In this document: piece after piece, positions 21,115 through 30,128 of the stretch
Numbering within the stretch: the first letter of the stretch is position 1
Layout: each line of letters opens with the position of its first letter
NCBI GenBank assembly: GCA_964553405.1
Contig: CAZKLS010000001.1
Location: 17,371 to 81,370 of the forward strand
Source: DATIRA01 sp964553405
Lineage (GTDB): Bacteria; Pseudomonadota; Gammaproteobacteria; Steroidobacterales; Steroidobacteraceae
Direction: 5' to 3'
DNA length: 64,000 nucleotides
The notes under the pieces: generated by a model
What the model was told of the DNA's origin: nothing
What the model saw: only the letters and a program-made list of their open reading frames with translations
Database searches by the model: none
Translations under genes and position numbers: made by a program

Positions 21115-23049
21115 ATGCCCCGTCCGGTGCGCCTGAAAGACCATTGGGCCGAACAGCGGCTGTTCGGCCGCCGCGTCATCGCCGCCTCGGTCGTGATCCT
21201 GCTGGTGCTGGCGCTGCTGGTGGCGCGGCTCGTCTACCTGCAGGTGCTGCGCCACGAGTACTTCAGTGAGCTGTCGCAGGGCAACCAGATCCGGATCGAC
21301 CCGATCCCGCCGAACCGCGGGCTGATCCTGGACCGCAACGGCGTGCCGCTCGCGCTGAACCGCCCCGCCTACCAGCTGGAGGTCGTGCGTGAGCAGACCC
21401 CGGACCTGCGGCAGACGCTGGAGGACCTCGCGGGCCTGGACCTGATCGAGCGGGACGAGATCGAGCGCCTGCTGAAGACGATCAAGGCGCGTCGCAGCTT
21501 CGACTCGGTGCCGGTCAAGCTGCAGCTGAGCGAGGAGCAGCTGGCCCGGTTCGCGGTGCACCGGCCGGACTTCCCCGGCGTCGAGATCCGTCCCCGCATG
21601 ACGCGTTACTACCCCCAGCAGGGCACCGGCGTGCATGCGCTCGGTTACGTCGGGGCGATCAGCGAGAAGGACCAGGAGCGCATCGACCTGCCAAACTACG
21701 CGGGCACTACGCTGATCGGAAAGCTCGGCATCGAGCGCGCCTACGAGGACGAGCTGCACGGTGACACCGGCTACCAGCAGCTGCTGGTGAACGCGCAGGG
21801 GCGCAGGGTCGAGCGCATCGGGCTCGAAACGCCCGAGCTCGAGCGACGCGAGCCGGTCGCTGGCAACGACCTGATCCTCTCGATAGACGCCCGCCTGCAG
21901 CAGGTGATCGAGGCCGAGCTCGCCGGGCGGCGGGCCGCCGTCGTCGCGATCGACCCGCGCAACGGCGACGTGCTCGCTTTCGTAAGCACGCCGACCTTCG
22001 ACCCGAACGGGTTCGCGCGCGGACTGACCTACGCCGAGTATTCGGCGCTCGAGAACGACGTCGACAAGCCGCTCTATGACCGGGCGCTGCGCGGCGTCTA
22101 TCCACCGGGCTCGACGATCAAGCCGCTGGTGGCCCTTGCGGCGCTCGAATACGGCACCATGGACGCCCCGGACAGTCGCTTCTGCCGCGGGTTTTTCCAG
22201 CTGCCCGGATCGAGCCACCGCTTTCGCGACTGGAAGCGCGGCGGTCACGGCACGGTGGACATGCACGACGCCATCGCGCAGTCCTGCGACGTCTACTTCT
22301 ACCAGGTCGCCGACGCGATGGGGATCGACCGGCTGCACGACTTCCTGGTCCGATTCGGCCTCGGCGGCAAGACCGGCATCGACATCGGCGGCGAACGCGA
22401 CGGGCTGGTGCCGTCGAGGGACTGGAAGAAGACGGCGTTCAAGCGCAAGGACATGCAGGTCTGGTTTCCTGGAGAGACTGTCATCGCCGGCATCGGCCAG
22501 GGTTACATGCTGACCACCCCGCTGCAGCTGGCGCACGCGGCGGCCACGATCGCGGCGCGCGGCAAACGCTATGCCCCGAGGCTGGTCCAGGGCATCCGCG
22601 ATTCGAAGACCGGCGAGCTTCGCCAGCTCGAGGCGCGCGAGCTTCCTCCGGTCACGTTGGGCAACCCTGAACACTGGGACACGATCATCGGCGGGATGGT
22701 CGGCGTGATGAACGATGCGCGCGGCACGGCGCGCCGCAGCCAGGCCGGCGCCCCGTACCGCATCGCGGGCAAGACCGGCACCGCCCAGGTCTTCAGCGTC
22801 GGCCAGAGCGAGCGTTACGACGAGAGCCAGATCGAGGAGAGGCTGCGCGACCATGCGCTGTTCGTCGCCTTCGCCCCGGTCGAGGACCCGCAGCTCGCCG
22901 TCGCTGTGCTGGTCGAGAACGGCCGCAGCGGCAGCGGCACGGCGGCGCCGATCGCCCGCAAGGTCTTCGACGCCTACCTGCTGCCGCCCGGGTCCGAGCC
23001 GGAGCCTGCCGGGACGCAGCAGCAGGTGGCCGGGGAGAGCGAGGAATGA
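21115..23049 (+). CDS. mrdA: Penicillin-binding protein 2 (elongasome transpeptidase)
   Basis: PBP2 cross-links new peptidoglycan during side-wall growth. The 644-residue protein has one N-terminal membrane segment (about 20-42), the PBP dimerisation domain, and the transpeptidase motifs SxxK (GSTIKPL, about residue 333), SxN-type (SCD) and KTGTAQ. The product is a class B PBP without a glycosyltransferase domain; RodA, encoded next, supplies that. Its stop overlaps the rodA start. Confidence 0.96.
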   Translation: MPRPVRLKDHWAEQRLFGRRVIAASVVILLVLALLVARLVYLQVLRHEYFSELSQGNQIRIDPIPPNRGLILDRNGVPLALNRPAYQLEVVREQTPDLRQTLEDLAGLDLIERDEIERLLKTIKARRSFDSVPVKLQLSEEQLARFAVHRPDFPGVEIRPRMTRYYPQQGTGVHALGYVGAISEKDQERIDLPNYAGTTLIGKLGIERAYEDELHGDTGYQQLLVNAQGRRVERIGLETPELERREPVAGNDLILSIDARLQQVIEAELAGRRAAVVAIDPRNGDVLAFVSTPTFDPNGFARGLTYAEYSALENDVDKPLYDRALRGVYPPGSTIKPLVALAALEYGTMDAPDSRFCRGFFQLPGSSHRFRDWKRGGHGTVDMHDAIAQSCDVYFYQVADAMGIDRLHDFLVRFGLGGKTGIDIGGERDGLVPSRDWKKTAFKRKDMQVWFPGETVIAGIGQGYMLTTPLQLAHAAATIAARGKRYAPRLVQGIRDSKTGELRQLEARELPPVTLGNPEHWDTIIGGMVGVMNDARGTARRSQAGAPYRIAGKTGTAQVFSVGQSERYDESQIEERLRDHALFVAFAPVEDPQLAVAVLVENGRSGSGTAAPIARKVFDAYLLPPGSEPEPAGTQQQVAGESEE

Positions 23050-24191
23050 GAGACGAAATCGCAGGCCCCGGATACCGGAGCCGCACGCAGCGCACGCTGA
23101 CCGGCAGCGGCCGGGTGCTCGAGGCGCTGCACCTGGACGGGCCGCTGCTGCTGGCGCTGCTCGCGGTATGCGCGGCGGGCCTGATCGTGCTGTTCAGCGC
23201 GGCGGGCGAGGACTTCTCGGTGTTCCTGAGGCAGGCGACGCGAGCCGGCCTCGCGTTCGTGGTGCTGGTGGCAATGGCCCAGATACCGCCGCGCATACTG
23301 CGGGTGGCCGCCCCCTGGCTCTACGCGGCCGGCGTGCTGCTGCTGGTCGTCGTCGCCGTCACCGGCGACGTCGCAATGGGTGCCCAGAGGTGGCTGGACC
23401 TGGGCTTTGTCCGGTTCCAGCCCTCGGAGATCATGAAGATCGCCGTGCCGATGGTATGCGCATGGTTCCTGCAGGACCGGCCCCTGCCGCCGGACCTGCG
23501 CAGCCTGCTGGTGCTGGCGGTCGCGATCATGGTTCCCACGCTGCTGATCGCGGAACAGCCGGACCTCGGCACCTCGCTGCTGGTCGCAAGCGGTGGCGTG
23601 CTGGTCGTTCTGCTCGCCGGTCTGCAGGTCCGCTACATCGTCTCGCTCGGCGCGCTGCTGCTGGCCGCCGTGCCGGTCGTCTGGCACATGCTCCACGACT
23701 ACCAGCGGCAGCGCGTCCTCACCTTCCTCAATCCCCAGAGCGACCCGCTCGGCGCCGGCTACCACACGATCCAGTCGCAGATCGCCATCGGCTCAGGCGG
23801 GATGTTCGGCAAGGGCTACATGAACGGCAGCCAGGCACAGCTGGAGTTCCTGCCGGAACGGTCCACGGACTTCATCTTCGCCGTGATCGGAGAGGAATGG
23901 GGACTGGTGGGCCTGGTCGTGCTGCTGCTGCTGTACGTGCTGGTGATCGCGCGCGGCCTGTACATCGCGGTACAGGCCCAGGACACCTTCTCGCGCCTGC
24001 TGGCCGGCAGCCTGTCGCTGACCTTCGGTGTCTACGTGTTCGTCAACACCGGCATGGTCGCCGGGCTGTTGCCGGTCGTCGGCGTGCCGCTGCCGCTGGT
24101 CAGCTACGGCGGCACCTCCATGGTGACCCTCATGGCGGGCTTCGGTATCCTGATGTCCATTCACTCCCGCCGCAAACTGGTCGCAACTTGA
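23046..24191 (+). CDS. mrdB: SEDS peptidoglycan glycosyltransferase RodA
   Basis: RodA polymerises glycan strands as partner of PBP2. The 381-residue polytopic protein has about ten membrane segments. SEDS family signatures include GAQRWLDLGFVRFQPSEIMK, IAEQPDLGTSLLV and the C-terminal VGVPLPLVSYGGTSM. The ATG overlaps the mrdA stop by 4 bases. Confidence 0.96.
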   Translation: MRDEIAGPGYRSRTQRTLTGSGRVLEALHLDGPLLLALLAVCAAGLIVLFSAAGEDFSVFLRQATRAGLAFVVLVAMAQIPPRILRVAAPWLYAAGVLLLVVVAVTGDVAMGAQRWLDLGFVRFQPSEIMKIAVPMVCAWFLQDRPLPPDLRSLLVLAVAIMVPTLLIAEQPDLGTSLLVASGGVLVVLLAGLQVRYIVSLGALLLAAVPVVWHMLHDYQRQRVLTFLNPQSDPLGAGYHTIQSQIAIGSGGMFGKGYMNGSQAQLEFLPERSTDFIFAVIGEEWGLVGLVVLLLLYVLVIARGLYIAVQAQDTFSRLLAGSLSLTFGVYVFVNTGMVAGLLPVVGVPLPLVSYGGTSMVTLMAGFGILMSIHSRRKLVAT

Positions 24192-24214
24192 GCACTCACC
24201 CGCCACGGCGTCGC

Positions 24215-25252
24215 ATGCCGCGATCCCTGCTGCCCGTCCTGATCCCGGCCGCACTGCTGGCCGCCGTCCCGCCGCACGCGTCGGCACTCGACGCCGGACG
24301 CAACGAGGTCGCGGGCTTCATCGACGAGATGAGGTCGCGGCACGGTTTCGACAGCAGCGCGCTGCAGGGCGTGTTCGGCCAGGTGGAAACCCGCCAGTCC
24401 ATCATCGATGCGATGTCCAGGCCCGCCGAGAAGCGCCTGAGCTGGGACGAGTACCGCGCCATTTTCATCACGGATCGCCGGATAGACCGCGGGCACGAGG
24501 TCGCGGCGAGCCAGGCGGCTGCGCTCGGCCGGGCCGCGGCTTCGGGCGTGCCCGCCAGCGTGATCCTCGCGATCGTCGGCGTCGAGACGTTCTATGGCGA
24601 GCGGACCGGCAGCTACAGGGTGATCGATGCCCTCTCGACGCTCGCCTTCGATTACCCGCCCCGCGCCGACTTCTTCCGCAGGGAACTCGAGCAGTTCCTG
24701 CTGATGTCCCGCGAGGAATCCCTCGATCCGCTGCGGCCGAAGGGCTCCTACGCCGGTGCGATGGGCATCCCGCAGTTCATGCCCAGCAGCTTTCGCGCCT
24801 ACGCGGTCGATGGCGGCGGCGACGGCCATCGCGACCTCTGGTCGGACTGGGACGACGTCTTCGCCAGCGTCGCGAATTACCTGAAGGTCCATGGCTGGCG
24901 CCCGGGCGAACCGGTCATGGCAACCGCTTCCGTACAGGGCGCGAGGCTCGACGGGCTCGAGTTCGGCAGCGTGACGCTCGATCAGACGGTCGGCTCGCTG
25001 CGCAAGCGTGGTGTGACGTTCGAAGCACCGCTGCCCGACTCGGCACCGGCCGTGCTGCTGCGCCTGCCCGGCGACTCCGTGCCGGAGTACCGTGTCGGGT
25101 TCAGCAACTTTTACGTGATCACGCGTTACAACCGCAGCCAGCTCTACGCCAGTGCCGTCAGCGACCTTGCCGATGCGCTCGGCGGCGCCGCAGCGCCCGC
25201 GCCCGATCCCGGGTCCCGGCCGTGGAGCAGCGGCCCTGGCGCGGGCCGCTGA
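24215..25252 (+). CDS. mltB: Lytic murein transglycosylase B
   Basis: Cleaves glycan strands with formation of 1,6-anhydro-muramic acid. The 345-residue product has a cleavable signal peptide (MPRSLLPVLIPAALLAAV, ending near ASA) rather than the usual lipobox, so it may be soluble in the periplasm. The catalytic glutamate lies in IVGVETFYGERTG, and KGSYAGAMGIPQFMPSSF is the family signature. A TTG at 24188 overlaps the rodA stop and could start a form nine residues longer; the ATG gives the better signal peptide. Confidence 0.92.
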   Translation: MPRSLLPVLIPAALLAAVPPHASALDAGRNEVAGFIDEMRSRHGFDSSALQGVFGQVETRQSIIDAMSRPAEKRLSWDEYRAIFITDRRIDRGHEVAASQAAALGRAAASGVPASVILAIVGVETFYGERTGSYRVIDALSTLAFDYPPRADFFRRELEQFLLMSREESLDPLRPKGSYAGAMGIPQFMPSSFRAYAVDGGGDGHRDLWSDWDDVFASVANYLKVHGWRPGEPVMATASVQGARLDGLEFGSVTLDQTVGSLRKRGVTFEAPLPDSAPAVLLRLPGDSVPEYRVGFSNFYVITRYNRSQLYASAVSDLADALGGAAAPAPDPGSRPWSSGPGAGR

Positions 25253-25303
25253 CGGACCGTCCAACCCATCAACAGATCGAGACACCAGGCTCCCACCGCA
25301 CCC

Positions 25304-26503
25304 ATGAGACCGTCATTCAGACTGCTTGCCTCCGCCCTGCCGATGCTGGCGCTCCTTGCATGCTCCGGCGGCGGGGAGGGACCCACGAGTGATGCGGCGG
25401 GGACGCTCGAGCCGCCGGCCGCCGAGGCCCCGGCGACACCGATCCCGGCCCCACCCGACCTGAAGGCGCGGAGCTTCATCCTGCTCGACCACGACAGCGG
25501 ACGCGTGCTGGCCGCCCTCGACCCCGACTCGAGGCAGGAGCCTGCGAGCCTGACCAAGCTGATGACGGCCTATGTGGTGTTCAAGGCCCTCGAGGAGGGC
25601 CGGATCAAGCTGGACGACATGGTGACGATCAGCGAGTACGCCTGGAAGCAGGAAGGCTCGCGCATGTTCGTCGAGGTCGGCAAGCAGGTGCCGGTCGAGG
25701 ACCTGATACTCGGCATGATCGTGCAGTCGGGGAATGACGCAACCGTCGCGCTGGCCGAGCACGTGGCCGGGACGGAGCCCGCGTTCGTGCAGATGATGAA
25801 CGCCTACGCCGCGCAGCTCGGCATGAGCGGCTCGAACTTCACGAACTCCCCGGGGATGCCAGGACCCGAGCACTACATCACCGCGCGCGACGTCGCGGTG
25901 CTGTCCTCGGCGCTGATCCACGACTTCCCGGAGTACTACCGCTGGTACTCGCAGAAGGAATACACCTGGAACGGCATCACGCAGCAGAACCGCAACGGGC
26001 TGCTGTGGCGCGATCCGACCGTCGACGGCGTCAAGACCGGCCACACCGAGTCGGCGGGCTACTGCCTGGTCACCTCGGCGCACCGGGATGGTATGCGGCT
26101 GGTCGCGGCCGTGCTCGGCACCGACTCGATGCGCGCGCGCGAGGACGCCAATGCGGCCCTGCTCAACTACGGCTTCAATTTCTTCGAAACGCGCCGCGTC
26201 TACGGCGCCGGCCAGCCGCTGACCTCGGTGCGCGTCTGGAAGGGTGCGCAGCCGGAGGTCGGACTCGTGCTCGGCAAGGACCTCTACGTCACCGGTCAAC
26301 GCGGCCGGATGGGCAGCGTTCAGGCCGAGTTCGAACTGCCGGAACAGGTGATCGCTCCGCTCAGCAAGGCCACCAGCATCGGCAAGGCCCGGATCGTCGT
26401 CGATGGCGCCACGGTCGCCTCGCACGACGTGTATCCCGCCGACGACGTGCCCGCGGGCGGGCTGTTCCGCCGCGCGGTCGACTCGGTGCGCCTCTGGTTC
26501 TGA
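25304..26503 (+). CDS. dacA: D-Ala-D-Ala carboxypeptidase (PBP5/6 family)
   Basis: Trims the terminal D-alanine of pentapeptide stems. The 399-residue protein has the active-site motifs SLTK (SxxK), SGN and KTGH. A C-terminal beta domain ends in an amphipathic helix (GLFRRAVDSVRLWF), the usual membrane anchor of PBP5. The signal peptide ends in LALLACSGG, which reads as a lipobox followed by a Pro/Ala-rich linker of about 40 residues. The enzyme may therefore be anchored at both ends. It follows mltB and precedes the D-amino-acid aminotransferase gene. Confidence 0.93.
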   Translation: MRPSFRLLASALPMLALLACSGGGEGPTSDAAGTLEPPAAEAPATPIPAPPDLKARSFILLDHDSGRVLAALDPDSRQEPASLTKLMTAYVVFKALEEGRIKLDDMVTISEYAWKQEGSRMFVEVGKQVPVEDLILGMIVQSGNDATVALAEHVAGTEPAFVQMMNAYAAQLGMSGSNFTNSPGMPGPEHYITARDVAVLSSALIHDFPEYYRWYSQKEYTWNGITQQNRNGLLWRDPTVDGVKTGHTESAGYCLVTSAHRDGMRLVAAVLGTDSMRAREDANAALLNYGFNFFETRRVYGAGQPLTSVRVWKGAQPEVGLVLGKDLYVTGQRGRMGSVQAEFELPEQVIAPLSKATSIGKARIVVDGATVASHDVYPADDVPAGGLFRRAVDSVRLWF

Positions 26504-26508
26504 CGACG

Positions 26509-27390
26509 GTGTCGGAGCCGTTCCCGACCTGCTACCTGAACGGCGAATTCCTGCCGCTCGCCGAGGCCCGCATTTCGCCGCTCGACCGGGCCTTCCTGTT
26601 CGCCGACGGCGTCTACGAGGTCGTCCCCGTCCATCGCGGCCGGCCATTCCGGCTGAGCGAGCACCTGGAGCGGCTCGAGCGAAGTCTCGCGGCGATCCGG
26701 CTCGAGCCGCCGCTCGACCGTGCCGGCTGGGCGCGGATCGTCGCGGAGCTCGTCGCCCGGGCGGCAGCGGCCGAGTTGCTCGTCTACATGCAGGTCAGCC
26801 GGGGTGCGGAGTACGGACGCAACCACCTGTTCCCCCCGGCCGCCTCGCCCACCACGTTCGCCTTCGCCAGCCCCTACCCGCTGCCCCACGCTCGGACCCT
26901 CGAGCACGGGCTCGCGGCCGCGACCTTGCCGGACATCCGCTGGCAGCGTTGCGACATCAAGGCGACCGCGCTGCTTGCGAACGTGCTGCTGAGGCAGCAG
27001 GCGGCGGACCGCGGTTGCGACGAAGCGCTGCTGGTGTCGGACGGACTGTTGCGCGAGGGCTCCTCGAGCACCGTGCTGGTCCTGCTCGATGGACGGATCC
27101 GCACACCTCCCAACGACCACCACATTCTCCCGGGCACGTCGCGCGACGCGGTGCTGGAGCTCGCAGCCGGCTGGCTGCCCGTCTCGATCGGGCCGGTCCC
27201 GGTCGCGGACCTGCGCCGTGCCGACGAGGTCTGGATCGCGTCGGCGGGCCGGGGGCTGCTGCCCGTGACCCGGATCGACGGCGAGCCCGTCGGCGACGGT
27301 CGGCCGGGACCGTGCTGGCGCGAGCTGTATCGGCGGCTGCAGCACCATCTCGACGAGATCGCCGCGACGCCCGCGTTGGCGACGGGTTGA
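26509..27390 (+). CDS. dat: D-amino-acid aminotransferase, class IV
   Basis: A PLP enzyme interconverting D-alanine and D-glutamate, both peptidoglycan precursors. The 293-residue fold-type IV protein has the PLP lysine in RCDIKATALLANVLL, and YLNGEFLPLAEARISPLDRAFLFADGVYEV at the N-terminus, typical of D-amino-acid rather than branched-chain aminotransferases. I chose the GTG at 26509, 5 bases after the dacA stop. 4-Amino-4-deoxychorismate lyase is a related alternative, but the wall-gene context favours Dat. Confidence 0.85.
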   Translation: MSEPFPTCYLNGEFLPLAEARISPLDRAFLFADGVYEVVPVHRGRPFRLSEHLERLERSLAAIRLEPPLDRAGWARIVAELVARAAAAELLVYMQVSRGAEYGRNHLFPPAASPTTFAFASPYPLPHARTLEHGLAAATLPDIRWQRCDIKATALLANVLLRQQAADRGCDEALLVSDGLLREGSSSTVLVLLDGRIRTPPNDHHILPGTSRDAVLELAAGWLPVSIGPVPVADLRRADEVWIASAGRGLLPVTRIDGEPVGDGRPGPCWRELYRRLQHHLDEIAATPALATG

Positions 27391-27421
27391 CTTGCCCGCG
27401 CAACGCCCTCAGAAAGAGGCG

Positions 27422-27697
27422 ATGGAACACGTGACGCAAGAAGACACGCTGCTGGAATTTCCCTGCGACTTTCCGATCAAGATCATGGGACACGCGACCG
27501 ACGAATTTCGCAGTCTCGCAATCGGGATCGTCGCCAAGCACTTCGGCGAGCTGCCTGCCGAGCGCATCGCGGAACGGCCGAGCTCGCGGGGCCGCTACAT
27601 TTCGCTGACCTGTACCGTTCGCGCCGAAAGCAAGGCGCAGCTCGACGCCGCCTACATGGAACTCACGTCCTGCCGGCAGGTGCTGGTCGCGCTCTGA
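27422..27697 (+). CDS. ybeD: YbeD family protein (DUF493)
   Basis: A 91-residue ferredoxin-like-fold protein with an ACT-like shape. The family lies between dacA and lipB in many gammaproteobacteria; a role in controlling lipoate or amino-acid metabolism has been proposed but is not settled. Seen: LLEFPCDFPIKIMG at the start and SRGRYISLTCTV in the core. A TTG 30 bases upstream is possible, but the ATG fits the family. The 3' end overlaps the convergent lipB gene by 46 bases. Confidence 0.88.
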   Translation: MEHVTQEDTLLEFPCDFPIKIMGHATDEFRSLAIGIVAKHFGELPAERIAERPSSRGRYISLTCTVRAESKAQLDAAYMELTSCRQVLVAL

Positions 27698-28353
27698 CGG
27701 TCCCCGGGTAACCAGTCATCCGCGGCCTCGGCGGGCTCCAGCGCCAGTGCGGCGAGCAGCCGGGGCGCCAGCGCGCGAGCGACCTCGCGGGTCCCGGCCG
27801 GGCCGCCGAGGTCCCGGACCTGGGTCATCGCGAGTCCCGCGAACCCGCAGGGATTGATCCGGCTGAACGGCTCGAGATCCATCGCGACGTTGAGCGACAG
27901 CCCGTGGTAACTGCACGACCTGCGGATGCGCAGGCCGATGCTGGCGATCTTGCTGCCTTCGACGTAGACGCCGGGTGCGTCGCGACGCCCGCTGGCCGTG
28001 ATGCCCCATTCGGCCAGCGTCTCGACGACCGCCCGCTCGATGCCCTCGACCAGCGCGCGCACGCCGAGCCCGAGGCGCTCGAGGTCGAGCAGCGGGTAGA
28101 CGACCAGCTGGCCCGGGCCGTGGTAGGTCACCTCACCGCCGCGGTCCACCTGGACGACCGGGATCTCGCCCGGCGCGAGCAGGTGCTCTTCGCGCGCGTT
28201 CATGCCCAGCGTGAACACGGGCGGATGCTCGAGGAACCACAGCTGGTCCGGCTCCGTCCCGGCGCGCTGCTCGCAATGGGCGCGCATCGCACGCCAGGTC
28301 GGCTCGTAGTCGACGCGCCCCAGCCATCGCAACGATGCTGGCGGCGCCGCCAT
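27652..28353 (-). CDS. lipB: Octanoyltransferase LipB
   Basis: Transfers octanoate from acyl carrier protein to lipoyl domains, such as GcvH encoded later in the window. The 233-residue product has the catalytic pair K135 (GSKIASIGLRI) and C169 (INPCGFAGLAMTQ), and RGGEVTYHGPGQLVVYP. The ATG overlaps the lipA stop by one base (TGATG). lipA comes first here, the reverse of the E. coli order. The C-terminus overlaps ybeD head to head. Confidence 0.95.
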   Translation of the reverse strand: MAAPPASLRWLGRVDYEPTWRAMRAHCEQRAGTEPDQLWFLEHPPVFTLGMNAREEHLLAPGEIPVVQVDRGGEVTYHGPGQLVVYPLLDLERLGLGVRALVEGIERAVVETLAEWGITASGRRDAPGVYVEGSKIASIGLRIRRSCSYHGLSLNVAMDLEPFSRINPCGFAGLAMTQVRDLGGPAGTREVARALAPRLLAALALEPAEAADDWLPGDRQSATSTCRQDVSSM

Positions 28354-29375
28354 CAGCGCGAGGGGAGTCCGCCGGCCGACAGTCCGGCGTTGTTCCTCTG
28401 CAGGGCCCGCTCCGCACGGTAGCTCGAGCGCACGAGCGGCCCGGCCACGCATTCCAGGAACCCGCAGGCCAGCGCGGCCGCGCGGTAATCCTCGAACTCC
28501 GCGGGACTCACGAAGCGCTGCACGGGCAGGTGGTTCAGCGTCGGACGAAGGTACTGGCCGAGCGTCAGCAGGTCGACGCCGGCTTCGCGCAGCTCGCGCA
28601 TCGTCGAGCGTATCTCGTCGTCGGTTTCCCCGAGCCCGAGCATCAGGCTCGTCTTGGTGAGCACGCCTGGGCGGTGCCGCCTGGCATGCGCCAGCACGGC
28701 CAGCGTCTGTTCATACGAGGCGCGTGCATCGCGTACCGGATGCGTCAGCCGGCGCACCGTCTCGACGTTCTGCGCAAAGACGTCCACGCCGCTGTCGACG
28801 ACTGTCTCGACGTCGGCCAGCACGCCCTGGAAGTCGGGCGTGAGCGCCTCGACCGCCGTGCCGGGGCTCGCCCGCTTGATCTCCCTGACGCAGGCTGCGA
28901 AATGGGCCGCGCCGCCGTCCGGCAGGTCGTCGCGGTTGACCGACGTCAACACGACGTAGCGCAAGCCCATCAGCGTGACGCTGCGGGCCGCGTTGGCCGG
29001 CTCGTCGGCGTCCAGCCAGCCGCGCGGATTGCCGGTGTCCACGGCACAGAAACGGCAGGCCCGGGTGCACACCTCCCCCATCAGCATCAGCGTCGCGGTG
29101 CCGGCGTTCCAGCATTCACCGATGTTGGGGCACTTCGCCTCCTCGCATACCGTCGCGAGCCGGTGCTCACGTACCGTGCGCCGAACCGACTCGAAGCCGG
29201 CGCCCGCCGGCATCTGCGCGCGCAGCCAGCCGGGCTTGCGGCCGATCGGCGTCGCCGCGGCCTCGGCACGCGCCTTGACGCCGTCCTTGATCGCCCGGGT
29301 CCCCTGCGCGGTGAGGTATTTCTCGCCACTGCGCGCGGTGGCGTTGACGATCGGCGTTTCCTTGGGATCGGTCAT
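28353..29375 (-). CDS. lipA: Lipoyl synthase
   Basis: A radical-SAM enzyme that inserts two sulfurs into octanoyl-lysine on lipoyl domains. The 340-residue product has both iron-sulfur sites: auxiliary C77-C82-C88 (CEEAKCPNIGEC) and radical SAM C103-C107-C110 (CTRACRFC). The C-terminal RSSYRAE block carries the serine that ligates the auxiliary cluster. The ATG at 29375 has GAGGA 11 bases upstream; an ATG eight codons earlier has no good ribosome site. Confidence 0.96.
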   Translation of the reverse strand: MTDPKETPIVNATARSGEKYLTAQGTRAIKDGVKARAEAAATPIGRKPGWLRAQMPAGAGFESVRRTVREHRLATVCEEAKCPNIGECWNAGTATLMLMGEVCTRACRFCAVDTGNPRGWLDADEPANAARSVTLMGLRYVVLTSVNRDDLPDGGAAHFAACVREIKRASPGTAVEALTPDFQGVLADVETVVDSGVDVFAQNVETVRRLTHPVRDARASYEQTLAVLAHARRHRPGVLTKTSLMLGLGETDDEIRSTMRELREAGVDLLTLGQYLRPTLNHLPVQRFVSPAEFEDYRAAALACGFLECVAGPLVRSSYRAERALQRNNAGLSAGGLPSR

Positions 29376-29450
29376 GGCGTCTCGGGTCCTCGCCGTCATT
29401 CTAACGAGTGGGCACGGATCGTGAACTTTCGCTGGCGGCGCTGTACGGAT

Positions 29451-30128
29451 TCAGCGTCGGCGGGCTTCGAGCAGACGGTCCAGCTGCGCCAGCCGCTCCG
29501 GCGTCCCGATGTCCATCCAGCAGCCGTCGTAGCTCTCGCCACCGAGCTGCCCGGCGCCGCAGGCACCCCTAAGCAGCGGCGCGAGCTTGAAGGGCCCGTC
29601 GGCGCAACCGGCGAACAGCTCCTGCCGGTAAACGCCGAGGCCCGAGAAGGTGAGCTTGGACTCGCCGCCCGGGACGATTCGACCCTCGCTCAGCGCGAAG
29701 TCGCCGGCTGGATTGTGCGCCGGATTCGCCACCAGCACGAGGTGCCCGTGGTCGGCGCCCCGCGGCCGTTCGCGCAGCCGCTCGTAGGGATAGTCCGTCC
29801 AGACGTCCCCGTTCAGCACCAGGAACGGTGCCGGCCCGAGCAGCGGCAGCGCACGGAAGATGCCGCCACCCGTCTCGAGCGGTTCCGGTCCTTCGTCGCT
29901 GTAGCGGATGCTCACGCCGAGCGACGAGCCGTCGCCGAGCGCCGCCCGGATCATCTCACCCAGCCAGGAGAGGTTGATCACGATCTCTCGGAACCCAGCC
30001 CCTGCAAGCGCACGCAGCTGGTGCACGATCAGCGGCTCGCCGCCGACCTCGAGCAGCGGCTTCGGGCGGAACAGCGTCAGCGGGCGCATGCGCTCGCCGC
30101 GTCCCGCGGCCAGGATCATCGCTTTCAC
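29451..30128 (-). CDS. murU: N-acetylmuramate-1-phosphate uridylyltransferase
   Basis: A nucleotidyltransferase that makes UDP-MurNAc from MurNAc-1-phosphate. The 225-residue product has the signature MILAAGRGERMRPLT, KPLLEVGGEPLI and the metal-binding LVLNGDVWTD. The GTG at 30128 overlaps the amgK stop (GTGA). AmgK-MurU form the peptidoglycan-recycling shortcut known from Pseudomonas, which bypasses MurA and so lowers fosfomycin sensitivity. The neighbour makes this more likely than a glucose-1-phosphate enzyme. Confidence 0.9.
   Translation of the reverse strand: MKAMILAAGRGERMRPLTLFRPKPLLEVGGEPLIVHQLRALAGAGFREIVINLSWLGEMIRAALGDGSSLGVSIRYSDEGPEPLETGGGIFRALPLLGPAPFLVLNGDVWTDYPYERLRERPRGADHGHLVLVANPAHNPAGDFALSEGRIVPGGESKLTFSGLGVYRQELFAGCADGPFKLAPLLRGACGAGQLGGESYDGCWMDIGTPERLAQLDRLLEARRR

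Noticed and set aside
22715..24214. Long in-frame extension upstream of mltB
   Set aside because: It crosses the end of mrdA and all of rodA in another frame; the signal peptide starts at 24215.
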